Counted from the first letter of the stretch, positions 38,856 through 49,246 are shown. The stretch is DNA of 64,000 bases from Cardiocondyla obscurior (GCF_019399895.1 NC_091881.1:2234501-2298500); one strand, 5' to 3'. Numbers and translations are program-made. The notes: generated from the letters alone by a model not told the origin.

Positions 38856-41800
38856 CTTGCCGTAGTTTCCTTCGACGTTCGTCGAATGTTTTGGCGGCTT
38901 ATAAATGAAGTAAAAACTCGTTCTAAATTTTAATGTCGCGAGGAGACGAGAAAAACAAGCCTTCCTCCCCTACTTCCCTCTTTCCCCGCTGCGCGTATTT
39001 GCGATAATAATGTCAACGATTGACGTGAGGGCTGACGCATTCCAGACGTTTGTTTCCACCGTGGGATATCGACCTCGTCGAAATTATACCGGTTTTGGTG
39101 GCCGGTGTCGCGGCGCAAGTTTTTCGATTGTTTGCTCGGAATAAAGCGTCGATTCCCACCACCACGGGGAATCGACGGGATCGACCCGGCGACTTAAATC
39201 TACGAGCCGCCGCGGCAGGAAAAATCTTTAAAAATGCTGGCCCCGACGAAAAAAGCGCGCATGTGCAGCCACGAGCCATCTCTCTTCCCCTGTTCCTCTT
39301 TCTCGCCACCTACCACCGATGCGCCACGGTCCTCCCCCGGCATCGCTTTATGCGTTTCTCGCAGCCAAAACAAATCGTAAAGACGCCCGGCGAAGTGCAG
39401 TCCCATGCTTGTTACCGAAAAATCAATGATACCGGCGATACGTCCGCCGACTTTTTCGCAAACGCGAGAACCCGGCGCTACCGCTCAAGTTGTCACGCCG
39501 CGGATGACGAAACTCTTTATACCTTTACGACGAATCTTGGCACCCTACTTCGCGACGAGCATTGCCGATTCTGCCGCTATCAAATCCGGACGCTTCTCTA
39601 AACCACCGCGCAATGAAGAGCGAAGAAACGGCAGCTAGAGCCATAAATTATCCGATTCTTATCGGTCTCCTTCGGTCCTTTCGATGATACATTTCGGAGC
39701 CTGATATACGTCTTATCTCTTGCATGCATCTCTTTACTCGGCCTAACTTTCGTACTTATCGCGATCTTTCTCTAGTGGACGAACTTGACGTTATTTTAAA
39801 ACTACCACGTCCGCACTTTTTTTATATTTTTTAATTTTTTTTTTTTTTTCTCTTTTTCTCTCACCGGTAGGCTCGTATAATTTCTGCCAAGATTTCTTTC
39901 CGCTGTTTGTTGACACAAGTGTTGCCGGTCTATCCAAGTGTCTCTCGGTACATATATTCTCTAATTTAAAGCGAGATATCGCGAGAAACGTTGACCGACG
40001 CGACGCGCCTGTATACGGCTCACGCACTTAAGATTTTCGTCCTAGAAAAGTATCTTTTATCTGGCATCTCCCCCCGAAGTGGCGTGTCGAGCGAGATTGG
40101 TAAATTTTAATTACAACGATTTGTTCCTCCCGCGGCCTGTCGGCGATTCTTTTTGCCTGTCGGCAATTATTCGTGAGTCAGGTTGTGGAAATGGTGTGCG
40201 CGGCGCTGTGGGGACTTATGGGCTCGCCGTATAAGAACCTGAGTGATAAACCGGTCTGAACGAACTACACGTCATTCAGCGGGGATTCCAGGACCTACGT
40301 GTGTTCCTCGTCCTAATCTCTGTTAAACGATACAACGCTATCGGCGTAACTACCGTCTCGTTTTCATTTACCGGCCGTTTTCGTCGAGATTTAATGATTT
40401 TAACTCGCCGCCTGATATATACAAAATTCATATAGAGCGAATGAATCGCGTCTAATCAATGATCGTCATTAAAAATATTATTAATTAATACACAGTCACA
40501 TAAACGGAAGTGTCTTAGCTGCGCCCGCTCCGCTTTAATGCTCTTATCTCGTCGAATAAAATTTAAGCGATCATACATGCTGAACTATTTACGCCGCTCG
40601 AAGTTTAAACTTTGCGTTTCGTTAGCGAGCATCTTGTAAGCGAAAAAAGGGGGATAAAAGTAAAAAGAACTCTTTGCAGCGACTTTTCGCTGATATATTT
40701 ATTTGTAAGTGTGAGGACTTTCAAGAGCGACTCTCGACTCGGCAGTTCTTCCAAATGAACAGTAGCCGCGCTTGTCTTTATGTGATTTGCGAAACATAAC
40801 GCGCATCAAAATCAACTCCCGAGATCTTACGATTGCTTAGTTGGTAAAGTTATAAGTGGATCGCGTCTCTCATTAAAGCTCGGTCGGATCGCAGCGAAAC
40901 TTCAAGTTTCGTATCAACGCTTGCCAATGTTTATCCACGCGAATGCGAGGGAAATCGAAAGAACAATCTGGATCATTTCTTGAACGTAATTTAGCATAGA
41001 GAACACTTCTCGAACAACTTTGACATCGCGGAAAGATTCTCGCGTTAAGGGGCGAGCTAATTTTTATCTTTGTTTTCTTCACCGTAGTCTTTGTAAATGT
41101 TAACTTAACTGCGTTCAAGCCAGTTGACCGAGCGAGGCCCGTAATTATAATTAATTGTTATTAATATTGTTATCGTAATTATTGTGGCGTATCGTTCTTT
41201 TCAAAAGAAATTCCTTTATTTCGCTCCGTGTTAATTGAACTTCCAGTGACTTTAATATATTTTCGTCTCGGCCGTGAGTTTTTTCGCGCAGCGACGCTTG
41301 GGATTTACAGAAGAGCTTTTCGAGTACTTTTTACATGATGTAGTTAATGACTTCCTGAATGTGAAGGAAATTTGGACGATCGCTTCGGGATTCTGGATGT
41401 AATTAAGTATCGCTGGACGGAAATTGAGCTTAATGAGACGTAACGTCGCCTTGGTGATGTAACTTTTAAACAAATTTCACGAAACAGTCCGTCGAGTAAA
41501 TTAACGAACGTATTGTAATAATTTATTTAAAATATTAATAATTTAGGGACATAGTTTTTTTTTTTTTTTTTTCCTTTTTTCTTTAACGCAGAAGGAAAAA
41601 AAAATCGCAATTAAGCGGGCAGACGTTAGCGCGTAAATATTTATCGGGATGTACGACTGATGCTTCTACGATATAATGATACAATTGCCTGAGCTTTTGC
41701 TATCGAAAAAATATTGAATAGCTTTTCAGTTTCTCTCATTGTGCAAGCGCATCGGGGCTAGAGAAGCGGAGAAACGATGTTTTGCAAAACAAGATTGCAC

Positions 41801-42203
41801 TACATGCGCGCGCTAATTAAAAAATTCGCGGTAATCGCGAAACTCGCGAAATGTTACGCAGAATTATATCATTGACGATAACGATACTGTTTGGGCCACC
41901 GGGTATCGTGTTAGTGTCACTTTTCGACCGGCTCTCTCTTAACCGCGATAACGGGATATTACAGTGTCACCGTACTGGGGGAGTCTCGAAATAGTTGAAT
42001 GCAATTGTTTGATAGGATAAATGTGGAACTGCAATAAATTAATCTCGGCATACCGATGAGCGTAGTATTATTTTTGCAAATACCTAACAGCTGTGCAAAT
42101 GCGGCGCGGTAACAACGAATAACTTTGAATGTGCTCCACGTGGAAATGATAAGTACATGTCGAGCGTATAAAACATACGTAAATGTAACGCGAATCTTTT
42201 TAA

Positions 42204-42227
42204 TTTATTTTATTTTATTTTATTTTA
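42204..42227. repeat. (TTTTA)n microsatellite
   Basis: Four to five TTTTA units, the reverse-strand equivalent of the AAAAT units at 7503-7537 and 18567-18583. Confidence 0.85.
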
Positions 42228-42396
42228 ATTTTCGAATTTAATATCTTGTCTCTATTTGAAAAGGAAATGTAAAAAATTTCGTTGTTCTCGCTCGGCTCAC
42301 TTTGTCATTTTTAATTACTATTGTTTTTTTTTTTATTTATGTTGCTGGTTTACTTACATTTGTAGTTTTCGGTTAGGTTGTGGTAGGTGATTTTCT

Positions 42397-42436
42397 GTCC
42401 GTCCTTCCGTCCTTCCTTCCTTCCTTCCTTCCTTCC
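42397..42436. repeat. (TTCC)n microsatellite with TCCG variants
   Basis: About ten tetranucleotide units, mostly TTCC, with occasional G in place of T. Confidence 0.9.
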
Positions 42437-43316
42437 GTGGCAGTTTCTGGATTATCCTGACGTGTTGTAGCACTTCACATTACTCGACACTATTACACTG
42501 CTCTGCTTTTTTTTTTATAACCACTACCACTAATCACTAACACTATCACTCGAGAGACGAACGACCGAAAGAACGACGGGGATTATCGCGGCGATTTTTA
42601 ACGATTTAAATTAGGAATCGCGACGAACGATCATTTCGTTGTATAAATTTGTCCTCTCGATATTCGCGGAGTTGCTCGCTTCCACCGGGTCTTGATCTCG
42701 AGTCGTCCTCGATCTCGTCGCAAACAACTGGCTGGCTGAAAACTTGCGTTCAAGCGGCGAATGAGACGGGTCCCCGCGCACTTTATCTTCCTCGAGCTCG
42801 TCAAAATTCACCTGCTCGAAACTGGCTGAGAATCCCGGTCGCGACGAAGAAGACGCGCGTAGTGCAGATCTCACACTCTCGTAATGGCGGTTGCAGGAAT
42901 CCGTTGAACGTCGCCGAAGGAGATGGCGAATGAAGCGCGTCGGTAATGCCGGACGCGCGGTGCAATTCACGCTGGTCGCTCTGTGCGCGCTGCACTTGCT
43001 TAGTATCCTTGTCCGTTCCGAAACAGTTTTTCGAGGCCCAAAACGAAGCGCCGAACGATGACTGGTATGAAAGGAGTGCATAAAATGATCGTTCGTGTCC
43101 GAGTCGACGACGTCGACACTTATTCGCGTGCGAGATTATTCTATGCGCGGCCGAAAATACGCGAAAGTACGGAGCGATTACGACGCGTCCTCACGCCCGG
43201 TGCTCCGCGACTAGACTAAATGGCCGTTAGAGATTTCGGCCTTTAGGTAGAAAGAGAGGTCCGCGTAAAGTAAGTGAGACAGCAATAGGTCCGATCGCTT
43301 TCTTTTTCGCGTCGAG

Positions 43317-43369
43317 TTCTCGGAAGCGTCCGAGCTCGGCGAAATTCTCGGAAGTGCCGAGCTCAACGA
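43317..43369. repeat. Two-copy 28-base tandem repeat
   Basis: The unit beginning TTCTCGGAAG and continuing through CCGAGCTC is present twice in direct orientation (43317 and 43345), with a one-base indel and a few substitutions. A partial related CGGCGAGCTCGAGG sequence follows about 35 bases later. Confidence 0.55.
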
Positions 43370-44831
43370 TGAGTAAATCTGTTTACGTTTTTTAGATGCA
43401 CTCGGCGAGCTCGAGGCGTCTTGTTTTAAAAAGAATAAAATACGAAACGTTTTTTCGCGACTCTGAAATCTATCGCACTTTCGAGCCCTCAAATTGTCGC
43501 GGTTATAAAACTCCTGTTGAAGACAGCCCCGAAAATAATCTAATAATTCATTTTTTTTTTTTTTTTCTTTAGGTAGGACTACTCATTTTTTTATGTATAA
43601 TACAATCCGAGGTTTCTCGCCCTTACATTTCCTTTTCATCTGCAGTAAATTAGCGTTCGCTCTACTTTCAATCAATTTTTCGAAGCAAATAAGTCATCAA
43701 AACATATTTGTGTGCACTTCTGATTGATATAAATTGCGAATCTCGTAGATCGTGACTTGTTGCGTATCCGAGCGATAAAACTTTCATTGGAATACATCTC
43801 GCGAGAAAATAAAATTGCATTAAACGAATCATCCGGCGAGGCGAGCGCAAAAATTTCAACGATCCTGCGAAAAAGAATGCAGATTGAGTGACAAATCTGA
43901 GGTGGCAAATAAAAAGGAAACGGAGGCCGATGTAATTAGTCCGATAAGAGGAGGAATGCCTCGCGATATTACGTAACATAAATTCCGTAATCATAAAACG
44001 GCTTAAGCCGCCTTATTCCTCGCAACGTAATTGCGTGCGATAATACCAATTGAGCGAGACACACGTCTTAAATAAGCGTCTTAAACAGAGAGTGGCGAAG
44101 TTTAATTAAAAACTTGGCGCCCGCGATATGATTACTTTCCTCCGCGTTTACCTCTTATTTCGGAATAATTGTAATCACATCCGCCTTTTGTTATCCGCGC
44201 ATTTAAAAATATTAACGAGCACAAAAAAAGCCGAACGGGTTAAAGCGAGCGCGCTGTACGATTATAAAAAGAAAAAAAAAATGTGTTTCGCCTGTTTCAA
44301 GGACGACATTTCTCAAGGATACAGGAAATGAGCCGCGCGATTTCGCGCGTCTGTTCCCTTTAACACCTTACGAATTATCGACGCGATACGTAGATTTGAC
44401 CTGCATAACGAGCTGTTGAACTTGTGAAGCGTGAACCGGACGTGTTTGTCCATGCGTGACTAGGAACGCGGTTTGATCTGATATTCGAAAGCGCGCGTTC
44501 TAGCACTGAAGATTCTAAAGATGCAAATAGCCATAACTCGTAGCCCAATTTCAAGTAACGTTATTCTTAATCGATATTTATTAAAGGGCGTGGCGGGATT
44601 ATTCATTTCGCCTCATTTCGCGGATACTAACCATCCGCTCTCGTTGGTGATTTTATTTTATTACGGACGAAAATTGTGTACGAAATTCGAGACCGAGCGT
44701 TAATGATCGGTGCCGATAAAATAAAACGTTTCATTGTACACGAGTGGAAAATAAAAGCGGGTGCTTTATATTTCTCTTTTTACACAATAATGCGCTGTTA
44801 TGTCCTCACCCCCCTAATCGCGAACCCTTTT

Positions 44832-44851
44832 TTTTTATTGTTTAATTGCAG
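44832..44851 (+). other. 3' splice acceptor of exon 2A
   Basis: A T-rich polypyrimidine tract with a TTTAATTG stretch ends in CAG at 44849-44851. It looks stronger than the 2B acceptor because the preceding sequence is almost all T. The exon begins AT, completing a GAT (Asp) codon with the exon 1 G. Confidence 0.75.
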
Positions 44852-46098
44852 ATACTGGCGCGCCCTACGTATTGTACAAAGATAACATGGAGAGACCCCA
44901 GGGTCAATGGGGCCCGGGGCCGGGATCTCTCCAGGACGGTGGACTGTACCCGCAGCAGCCGCAGCAGCAACAACAGCAGCAGGGTTCCTCCTCGTCGGGA
45001 AGCCCACAGCAGGCCTGTGGACCTCCAGTCGAGGGCGGCGAAAGCGGTCCTCCGCCCTCGTTAGCCTCGCCCGTGCCCTCACCATATCCCTCGGCGCCTC
45101 CCGAGCCTCAATCCTTGACTCCGCCAGACGATGATATACAATCGAATCAGGCAACGTCCCAACAGCAGCAGCAGCAGCAACAACAGCAAGCGCAACAGCA
45201 GGTCCAACAGCAGCAGCAGCAGCAGCAGCAGCAGTCGCAGCAGCAAGTTCAACAGCAACAACAGCAAACGCAACAGCAAGATCATTCGCCGCAACAGCAA
45301 TTGACGCCTCACGCAGAGGTGGATCGTAGCGACTGCTTTCCCGGCGCCGGGGAGCTGCAGCAATATCCGCAGCATTATTTTAAAGAAGCTCGGCCGCACC
45401 CGTCGCCGTCCGTGCCGCCGCATATGTTGACGCCCGGCGGTTTTTCCGCCCTGCACTATCTGAAACAGCCCGGGGTGATGCTGACGTCTCTCGGCCAGGG
45501 TGACGGCGGACCCAGTCTGGATGCGCATCAGTACGCGAGCCCGGGCGCGCCGAATATGGCAACCGGGTTGCCCGACATCGTGCAGCAGAGCGGTAAATCG
45601 TCCAAGACCGGCAACAGCGACCTGCGTCTGTTCAAGTGTTTGACCTGCGGCAAAGACTTTAAGCAGAAATCGACTCTGCTGCAGCACGAGCGGATCCACA
45701 CGGATAGCCGGCCGTATGGGTGCCCGGAGTGCGGCAAGCGGTTCCGTCAGCAATCCCATCTTACGCAGCATCTGCGCATACATGCTAACGAGAAGCCGTA
45801 CGCTTGCGTGTACTGCGAACGTACGTTCCGGCAGCGTGCCATCCTCAACCAGCATCTGCGCATCCACTCGGGTGAGAAGCCATACCAATGTCCGGAGTGC
45901 GGAAAACACTTCCGTCAGAAGGCGATCCTGAATCAGCACGTCCGCACACACCAAGGCGAGCATTTCTCTCTGCCTCCCAGACTCCCCAGAGGGCGTTCAC
46001 CACAACCAAACACTGACCCACCCACCGGTTTTCACTCATTATTATCTGAACCACCGTCGCCACCGTCACCAACGGCATCATCGCCATCATCGTCATAA
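44852..46098 (+). CDS. C2H2 zinc-finger transcription factor, alternative last exon 2A
   Basis: Spliced to exon 1 this predicts a 449-residue nuclear DNA-binding protein. In order: an opening TGAPYVLYKDN; a Gly/Pro/Ser-rich region; a polyglutamine tract at residues 138-177; a conserved module from QYPQHYFKEA (about 205-214) through ALHYLKQ (234-240) to LPDIVQ; four C2H2 fingers at about 295-317, 323-345, 351-373 and 379-401; then a 48-residue Pro/Ser-rich tail. All four fingers have intact CX2C and HX3H ligands, and the linkers are of the TGEKP type (SGEKP, ANEKP, and a looser TDSRP). The first ATG inside the exon is at 44887, so an internal start is an alternative. Without a firm family match I give no symbol; Drosophila l(3)neo38 is one possibility to test, from memory only. 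The protein probably regulates transcription, with Q-rich and P-rich effector regions. Confidence 0.85.
45160..45279 (+). repeat. Polyglutamine-coding CAG/CAA tract
   Basis: Forty codons, nearly all Gln, broken by single Ala, Val, Ser and Thr residues. CAG and CAA are mixed, which generally limits slippage compared with pure CAG. A shorter Gln block occurs near residues 65-73. Q-rich segments often act as activation or condensation regions in insect transcription factors. The tract belongs only to exon 2A and has no counterpart in 2B. Confidence 0.95.
45961..45980 (+). other. Acceptor-like sequence inside exon 2A (candidate)
   Basis: A pyrimidine-rich run, CATTTCTCTCTGCCTCCCAG, lies just after the fourth finger. 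Splicing exon 1 to 45981 would again give G|AC (Asp). It would enter a second frame that is open and His/Arg-rich for 78 codons to a TGA at 46217-46219. No donor close enough upstream suggests a small intron, so the only obvious use would be a finger-less isoform. It may be chance. Confidence 0.2.
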
Positions 46099-46880
46099 TA
46101 ATCATCACGTTCATTACCGCCGGCGGTACAATAACCCGCATACTAACGATTCATCTCAGTTCTTTGCACCAGTGGCGGATTTGCAGCTCGGGGAGAGGAA
46201 AGGATTAATTGTAAATTGACAAGGCGACGTTGTCTCGAGTGAGATAGTAAATTCGCCACTGGTCTACGTCTTCTATATCCTTCATCAGCTTGCCGGACCG
46301 CGTTTTTTGTCTCGAAAGCCTCCAAAACTAACGACGACTCCGAAACGAGTGCCAGTTGCATCATCGGCTTTGTCGAAGCTAAGGCCAACCGGCGGGTAAG
46401 AACGGTTGAGCTGGACGCGACAGCGCTGGCGAGTTGCGAGATAGAGCGGGCTTCGGTCTTGCGATATCCGACTTGTCATCCATTTAACCTCACCACCCTT
46501 CAATAACTCTAGCTCTTCGCGCATCCCTTCGTTAAAGTTAACATCGGCTTGTCAACGGATAACTATTGTACTATTTCTAGCATTTTCTTCCGTACTTACT
46601 ACTAACTTTGCTAACTTTCAACGGGGACCACGGTAAATTTGGTTATGGTAGTTTTCCAAACAGCACAAAAATCCAAAGGACGTGTAAACGCCGTCGAACG
46701 GATCAAGGTACCTGATTAAACTTAAACTTTCTTGGATGTTTGTGTTGTTTGTCTGTTCTCGTTGAACTTGAACCAGCAATTTTTCTCAAGGCCGCGCTTG
46801 ACCTCGCGCTACAATCGGGCACGTAAAAAGATTTTTTTTCCTGTATCAATAAAATGTGATCCGGGCTACTAACGTTCCTT
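46099..46880 (+). other. Probable 3' UTR of the 2A isoform
   Basis: This region runs from the 2A stop codon to just beyond the AATAAA at 46848-46853. It has no sizeable protein-like frame on the + strand apart from the His/Arg-rich frame overlapping its start. In 2B transcripts the same DNA would be intronic. Confidence 0.55.
46848..46853 (+). promoter_or_regulatory. Poly(A) signal for isoform 2A
   Basis: AATAAA followed immediately by the GU-rich sequence ATGTGATC. Cleavage 10-30 bases downstream would fall at about 46863-46883, before the 2B acceptor at 46938. This is the only canonical hexamer I noticed between the two exons. Confidence 0.55.
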
Positions 46881-46921
46881 TTATCCATCTTCCTTCGAAT
46901 GCCGCCGATGAACCGTGGATC

Positions 46922-46938
46922 GCTTTTTCTCATTGCAG
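46922..46938 (+). other. 3' splice acceptor of exon 2B
   Basis: GCTTTTTCTCATTGCAG: a shorter polypyrimidine tract than at 2A, ending at the AG of 46937-46938. The exon starts AC, giving GAC (Asp) with the exon 1 G, the same residue and phase as for 2A. Confidence 0.7.
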
Positions 46939-47945
46939 ACGTGAGTCCACACCTCATCTTCAAGAACGGAATGACGCCGACTCTTTGGCCACAGGACGTT
47001 CCCTTTCCTCCCGAAGAGGGTAAGGAAGAAGTGGCGTCAACATTCGGCGACACAGACACGCAATCGGGCGCGTTTAGCCCCGCGCCGGACGCTAATTCTA
47101 TCCAGTACCCGGCTTACTTCAAAGATGCGAAGGGCGGCAATCACGCGGTATTTGGCGCGGGCGGCCCGGGAAGCTTCGGAGCTTTGCAATACATCAAGCA
47201 ACAAGGCGGCACGAAAAGCTGTTTACCCGACGTGATACAGCACGGTCGTTCGGCTGGCATGCCGCTTTACGTACGCTGTCCGATCTGCCAAAAGGAGTTC
47301 AAGCAAAAATCCACGCTGCTGCAGCACGGATGCATACACATCGAGTCGCGACCGTACCCTTGCCCGGAATGCGGCAAGCGGTTCCGGCAGCAGTCGCACC
47401 TTACGCAACATTTGCGCATCCACACGAACGAGAAACCGTACGGCTGCGTGTACTGCGGGCGTAATTTCCGCCAGCGGACGATCCTCAATCAGCATCTTCG
47501 TATTCACACCGGCGAGAAGCCTTACAAGTGTCAGCAGTGCGGCAAAGACTTCCGTCAGAAAGCGATCCTGGACCAGCACACCCGCACTCATCAAGGCGAT
47601 CGGCCGTTTTGCTGTCCGATGCCGAATTGCAGGCGGCGCTTCGCCACCGAGCCCGAAGTGAAGAAGCACATCGACAACCACATGAATCCGCACGCGGCCA
47701 AAGTGCGCCGGAATTCGGCCAGCGACGCGAAACAGCCCGGCACGCCCGCAGGCCTGGGTCCAGTACCTGTGCCCCGCGGCCTCACGCCGACGGTCGTCAA
47801 GCCGGAGCTGTATTTCCCGCAGTGCTACGCGCCCGCTTTCAACCATCAGCCACCGGTCTCCACCGCGCAGTTTCCTGGTGCTCAGGCGAACGGCGTCTCC
47901 GTCACCGGGGAGTTCAAGCCACCGAGCGGCCTTCCGCCGCAGTGA
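46939..47945 (+). CDS. C2H2 zinc-finger transcription factor, alternative last exon 2B
   Basis: Spliced to exon 1 this predicts a 369-residue nuclear DNA-binding protein. It opens VSPHLIFKNG, which aligns with the 2A opening. An acidic Pro/Glu stretch follows, then the shared module (QYPAYFKDA at 90-98, ALQYIKQ at 116-122, then LPDVIQ). Five fingers follow at about 146-168, 174-196, 202-224, 230-252 and 258-282. Fingers 1-4 align with those of 2A (15, 22, 19 and 17 of 23 identical). Finger 5 is unique to 2B and atypical, with CX4C spacing and a Pro inside the helix. The basic KVRRNS segment after it could be a nuclear-localisation signal. The tail is Pro/Val-rich. An in-frame ATG at 46899 could start an independent transcript, but it precedes a good acceptor, so splicing from exon 1 is preferred. 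Confidence 0.82.
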
Positions 47946-48329
47946 CTAACCGTCCATCCTGCCGCCTACTAGCAAGCAGGAATTCCCGCGCTGAGGTTTC
48001 AGCGCTGTTTCGGTCCCGCCGCATTAGAGGCCGACGCAACGTCGAACGCCATCGCCGTCGCCGCCGCCGCCGCCTCTCGATGCGGCCAGCAGCCGATCCA
48101 GCAACACTACCCGTGACATTTATCATTGTGCATTTATTAGAGTCTCCTTTATTTTCGTCGTTTCACAACTCGCTCGCTCTTCTTGCTCCATCGGCTGCTC
48201 AGCAGAACCTCGGAACACGCCCAGCTAGTCTTGAGCTCGACGGTGAGAGCGGTTTCGTCCGCGCAAAACATCCGAGAAACGTCGCGAAAACGTCCGCCGC
48301 CCGCTCGCTACGCCTTTGGTCGACCGTCG

Positions 48330-48335
48330 AATAAA
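48330..48335 (+). promoter_or_regulatory. Poly(A) signal, proximal, isoform 2B
   Basis: AATAAA 385 bases after the 2B stop codon, followed by CTCCGTGAAAA and a T-rich stretch that could serve as the downstream element. Confidence 0.5.
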
Positions 48336-49246
48336 ATTATCTCCGTGAAAAAACCCGGTTTTATTATTATTATTATTTCTTTTTTATTTAAAAAAATTCT
48401 TTTCCGCATTCGTGACGGAAAACACCGCGGTTTCCTCTGTGACGAATATACTGTTGCGTGTCGAACGACACTTAATTATACAGTTAATCAATTGACTTTA
48501 TCTCGTAATAGATTCGCGTTAAATTTTTTTTTTCTCCCTTTTTCTTTTTAAAACCTTCACAGTGCGCGCGATCGCGAATTCTTTTTAGCGCGTCGAATTT
48601 CCGCCATCAATCTTTTGCGGATCTCACTCAATGCATCGTTTCTGCTCGCATCGATGAGCAGTTAATTCACACACGCACACATGCCGCATTTCCAAGTCGT
48701 CGATCTCGCACGAGGGACAAGCGACGTGTGGGGAAAACGTAGAAAAGCTCGGGAAAAGCGGCCGCCGCTCACCGTCGAGTTTCTCGCTAGCCAGACCAAG
48801 GTAAAGTAACCAACGAAGAGTCTCGTCTATTCCTCCGTACGTATTTTTTATAATTAATCGATTACGACGTACCTTCTCGCGTTTCTTTCGTGGACAAGCG
48901 AATAATACGAGAGTCCGGGGGCTCATCTCGCGAGACATGGGCGAACTCGGGGCGGGGGGGAGGGGAGGGGAGGTGATCCGTCGGGGATGTTCTTGGGTGC
49001 ATCCCGGGTTCGTCTGTCATCTCGCCGCGGGATGGTACACGCGCCCGCCCGGGGCGCTACCGCTCACCGTTCAATATGCCACGTATCGCCAAACGGGTTG
49101 AAGATGTTCGATTTCGACCAGACTAAAACGATTGTGATACAATATTTAACTTGCCTATGTTTTAAAAGTTTTTGCGCGAGAGAGAAAGGGAGAATGAGTG
49201 AGCGAGTAAGTGAGAGTGAGTACGAAAGATATAAATATATATATAT

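Larger units (their letters stand above)
31506..44851 (+). other. Large intron before the alternative exons
   Basis: Bounded by GTGAGT at 31506 and TTGCAG at 44851. I found no further zinc-finger cassette or other recognisable exon in it on either strand. It contains a (GC)8 run at 31595-31610, a GAGC run at 34158-34176, an (AT)n run at 37078-37101, T homopolymers (38834-38855 and others), TTTTA and TTCC microsatellites near 42.2-42.4 kb, and a 28-base tandem duplication at 43317-43369. The 3' part, roughly 40-44.8 kb, is AT-richer than the 5' part. A large first intron is typical for insect developmental regulators and would be expected to hold enhancers, though none can be named from sequence alone. 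Confidence 0.65.

Noticed and set aside
45079..45963. 294-codon minus-strand open frame across exon 2A
   Set aside because: Leucine-rich shadow of the CAG/zinc-finger coding strand; no domain of its own.
46899..46938. ATG at 46899 as the true start of a separate second gene
   Set aside because: In frame, but it lies across a good polypyrimidine-CAG acceptor in the same phase as exon 2A; the sequence before the AG does not align with 2A, while the sequence after it does. Kept as an alternative only.
47528..48334. 268-codon + strand frame overlapping exon 2B
   Set aside because: Out of frame with the zinc fingers and Arg/Ser/His-rich; a shadow of real coding sequence extending into the 3' UTR.
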